Of a stretch of DNA of 64,000 nt, positions 62,723 through 64,000 are shown piece after piece. This DNA comes from Rhizobium sp. CB3090. GTDB taxonomy: Bacteria > Pseudomonadota > Alphaproteobacteria > Rhizobiales > Rhizobiaceae. The stretch lies in NCBI RefSeq assembly GCF_029714285.1, contig NZ_CP121662.1, positions 682,001-746,000 of the forward strand, in the 5' to 3' direction. Under the pieces are notes generated by a model. The model ran no database searches. It was given only the letters and a program-made list of their open reading frames with translations, and was not told the DNA's origin. The position numbers and the translations under genes are program-made. Numbering within the stretch: position 1 is the stretch's first letter; every line of letters begins with the position of its first letter.

Positions 62723-63475
62723 ATGGTCAAGACCACGACGATGCACAAAGAGAAAACGCCGTGCAAACTCTGCCCGCTGCGGCGCTTACCGCATTTTCGC
62801 GAATTTAGTCGCGAGGAGCTGGGTTTCGTCGCGGATTTCAAGAAGGGTGAACTTGTCGTCGACCCCGGTGCGACGATCTTCCTGGAGGGTGCCCACAGCG
62901 CTCACCTCTTCACGATTCTTTCCGGCTGGGGCTTTCGCTATAAGACGCTTGAAGACGGGCGCCGGCAGATACTCAACTATGTGATGCCCGGCGATCTCAT
63001 TGGCCTACAAGGCTCGATCATGGGCGAAATGCAGCATTCGACCGAGGCTTTGTCCTCGGTCTTGCTTTGTGTTTTCGAGCGTGCGGAACTGATGACGCTC
63101 TATAACAAGCATCCGTCGCTCGCTTTCGATCTCACTTGGATCGCCGCGCGGGAAGAACGCATTCTGGACGAACATCTCTTAAGCATCGGTCGCCGGTCCG
63201 CGCTGGAAAGAGCCGCTTATCTGCTTGCCCACCTGCATCAACGGGCAAGTGCCCTACATCTCTTTGACGGCAGCAAGGGCATCCCGATCACGCAGCAGCA
63301 CATCGCCGACACGCTCGGCCTTTCCATCGTTCATACGAACAAGACTTTGAAAAAACTGTCGGAACGCGGATTGATCCGCTGGCACGAACGCGGTTGCGAC
63401 GTATTGAATGGTCAGGGGCTTGCCGCTCTCGCCGAATGGGAAGGGTTGGACCCAGGGATGCGGCCGTTCATCTGA
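62723..63475 (+). CDS. Crp/Fnr family transcriptional regulator
   Basis: 250 residues from ATG at 62723, with AAAGG at 7-base spacing; a GTG at 62705 is possible. N-terminal CxxC (CKLCPLRRLPHF, C14 and C17), cyclic-nucleotide-binding-like beta roll (FLEGAHSAHLFTILSGWGFR), long dimer helix, and a C-terminal HTH (ITQQHIADTLGLSIVHTNKT). Cysteines are fewer than in oxygen-sensing FNR (which has a further two), so redox sensing is not assured. Targets unknown. Confidence 0.9.
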   Translation: MVKTTTMHKEKTPCKLCPLRRLPHFREFSREELGFVADFKKGELVVDPGATIFLEGAHSAHLFTILSGWGFRYKTLEDGRRQILNYVMPGDLIGLQGSIMGEMQHSTEALSSVLLCVFERAELMTLYNKHPSLAFDLTWIAAREERILDEHLLSIGRRSALERAAYLLAHLHQRASALHLFDGSKGIPITQQHIADTLGLSIVHTNKTLKKLSERGLIRWHERGCDVLNGQGLAALAEWEGLDPGMRPFI

Positions 63476-63810
63476 CATAGCGGCATTGATATGGCTGCCG
63501 CGTGTCTTTTTTAAATGTTCAAGGCTGGTGTATCAGCATAGACTACATTTTCGTCACTTTTCGACCAGTTTCACCTTTTACTAACCGCGGCGGCAAATGC
63601 GATTGGAGCATGATGACGAGCCCGTAGTCCCGCGGAACAAAAAGTGCGAAGCGGGTTAAGGCAAGGTCATGTCACATGAGATCTAGCCAACACGGATGGG
63701 GCAATGCCATCCATTCAACACGGGTCGATGATCGGCGCCGGAGGGATAGATGTGGGAATGTTTACGGGGCTCGGCGCCGCTTGGCGCATGCACGCGGGGA
63801 TGGCGCTGAT
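63476..63810. other. Intergenic region before the response regulator
   Basis: 335 bases. It begins with a terminator for the Crp/Fnr gene; the rest must contain the response regulator promoter. No gene or RNA recognised. Confidence 0.45.
63480..63512 (+). terminator. Intrinsic terminator of the Crp/Fnr gene
   Basis: GCGGCA / TGCCGC stem (63480-63485 with 63496-63501) followed by GTGTCTTTTTT. Confidence 0.7.
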
Positions 63811-64000
63811 ATGACGGTTCAGCGCGTTCTTATTTTGGAAGACAATCTGATCATTGCCATGGAGGCGGAAGAAATCCTTCGTCTCATCGGGGTCCAGGAG
63901 GTGGAAATCGCCTCGAACCTGGAGCAGGCAGTTAACGCCATTCATACGGAGCGTTATGATTTTGCGATGCTGGACGTCAATCTTGGGGAGTCGATGAGTT
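63811..64000 (+). CDS. Response regulator receiver-domain protein, 3' end missing
   Basis: Open to the end of the window. MTVQRVLILEDNLIIAMEAE has the acidic pocket (ED) after strand 1, and FAMLDVNLGES the phosphoacceptor Asp after strand 3. About 63 residues are visible, so it cannot be told whether an output domain follows. Likely a single-domain or HWE-kinase-associated regulator of the rhizobial kind; the partner is unknown. Confidence 0.85.
   Translation, partial: MTVQRVLILEDNLIIAMEAEEILRLIGVQEVEIASNLEQAVNAIHTERYDFAMLDVNLGESMS

Noticed and set aside
63634..63657. Possible general-stress sigma (EcfG/RpoE2) promoter, GGAAC ... TT
   Set aside because: The spacing is 17 bases rather than 18-19 and the -10 side is weak; chance match likely.
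1..64000. CRISPR arrays, prophage, complete IS elements, rRNA or replication origin
   Set aside because: No regularly spaced repeats, phage structural genes, paired terminal repeats with intact transposase, rRNA or repABC/oriC-type sequence were seen.

Overview
The window looks like chromosomal DNA from a member of the Rhizobiaceae, most likely Rhizobium in the broad sense. Coding DNA is GC-rich with strong third-position GC bias. Family-typical markers are two tandem RopA-type porins, the iolR-iolC(DUF2090 fusion)-iolD-iolE-iolB myo-inositol operon, the smpB / NYN / rpoZ / relA / acpS / lepB / rnc / era core block, a PuuA-type glutamine synthetase beside a class III aminotransferase, and rhizobial dispersed intergenic palindromes. 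I see no plasmid replication genes, prophage, CRISPR array or intact insertion sequence. The only mobile-DNA trace is a decayed IS481/IS3-type transposase fragment next to a tRNA-Ser.

Layout. 1-9.4 kb: end of an unrecognised regulator-like gene, two small overlapping ORFs, a divergent family-4-like uracil-DNA glycosylase, a YegD-like Hsp70, a two-gene RND efflux operon and an atypical SDR. 9.7-21.3 kb: ETF-ubiquinone oxidoreductase, a GNAT acetyltransferase, a divergent EamA exporter/Lrp pair, MgtE, an MFS exporter, a diacylglycerol-kinase-like lipid kinase, a divergent putrescine-catabolism pair and a Nudix hydrolase. 21.3-24.9 kb: a surface-glycolipid module (GT39, GT2 and a YbhN-like membrane protein). 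24.9-28.7 kb: an ECF42 sigma factor with three DGPF/YCII paralogues, a divergent small membrane protein and a methyltransferase gene with a frame-scrambled segment. 28.8-36.4 kb: AMP nucleosidase, small exported proteins, a Sel1-like protein, an HisC-like aminotransferase, PilZ, a host-attachment protein, a glyoxalase-related protein and a MATE exporter. 36.5-46 kb: inositol catabolism genes and a ferredoxin-reductase-like flavoprotein. 46-50 kb: tRNA-Ser, IS remnant and tandem porins. 50-63.5 kb: a hydrolase, a lytic transglycosylase, dapA, smpB, rpoZ, relA, acpS, lepB, rnc, era and a Crp/Fnr regulator. A truncated response regulator closes the window.

How parts work together. The iol cluster converts inosose and later intermediates to 2-deoxy-5-keto-gluconate phosphate and its cleavage products; inositol dehydrogenase idhA and iolA are not seen here. 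An RpiR-type repressor gene heads the cluster, and GGAA-N6-TTCC-like sites lie at the right positions. In the ECF42 locus, two promoter-like elements (TGTCGA-N17-CG[AT]C) face outward toward the DGPF/sigma operon and toward the small membrane protein, which suggests a new regulon member. This is my strongest lead. Others are the uracil-DNA glycosylase homologue lacking Fe-S ligands and the usual motif A, inverted repeats in every gap of iolCDEB, a LiuR-like palindrome before ETF-QO, and structured upstream regions of the porin and small-exported-protein genes.
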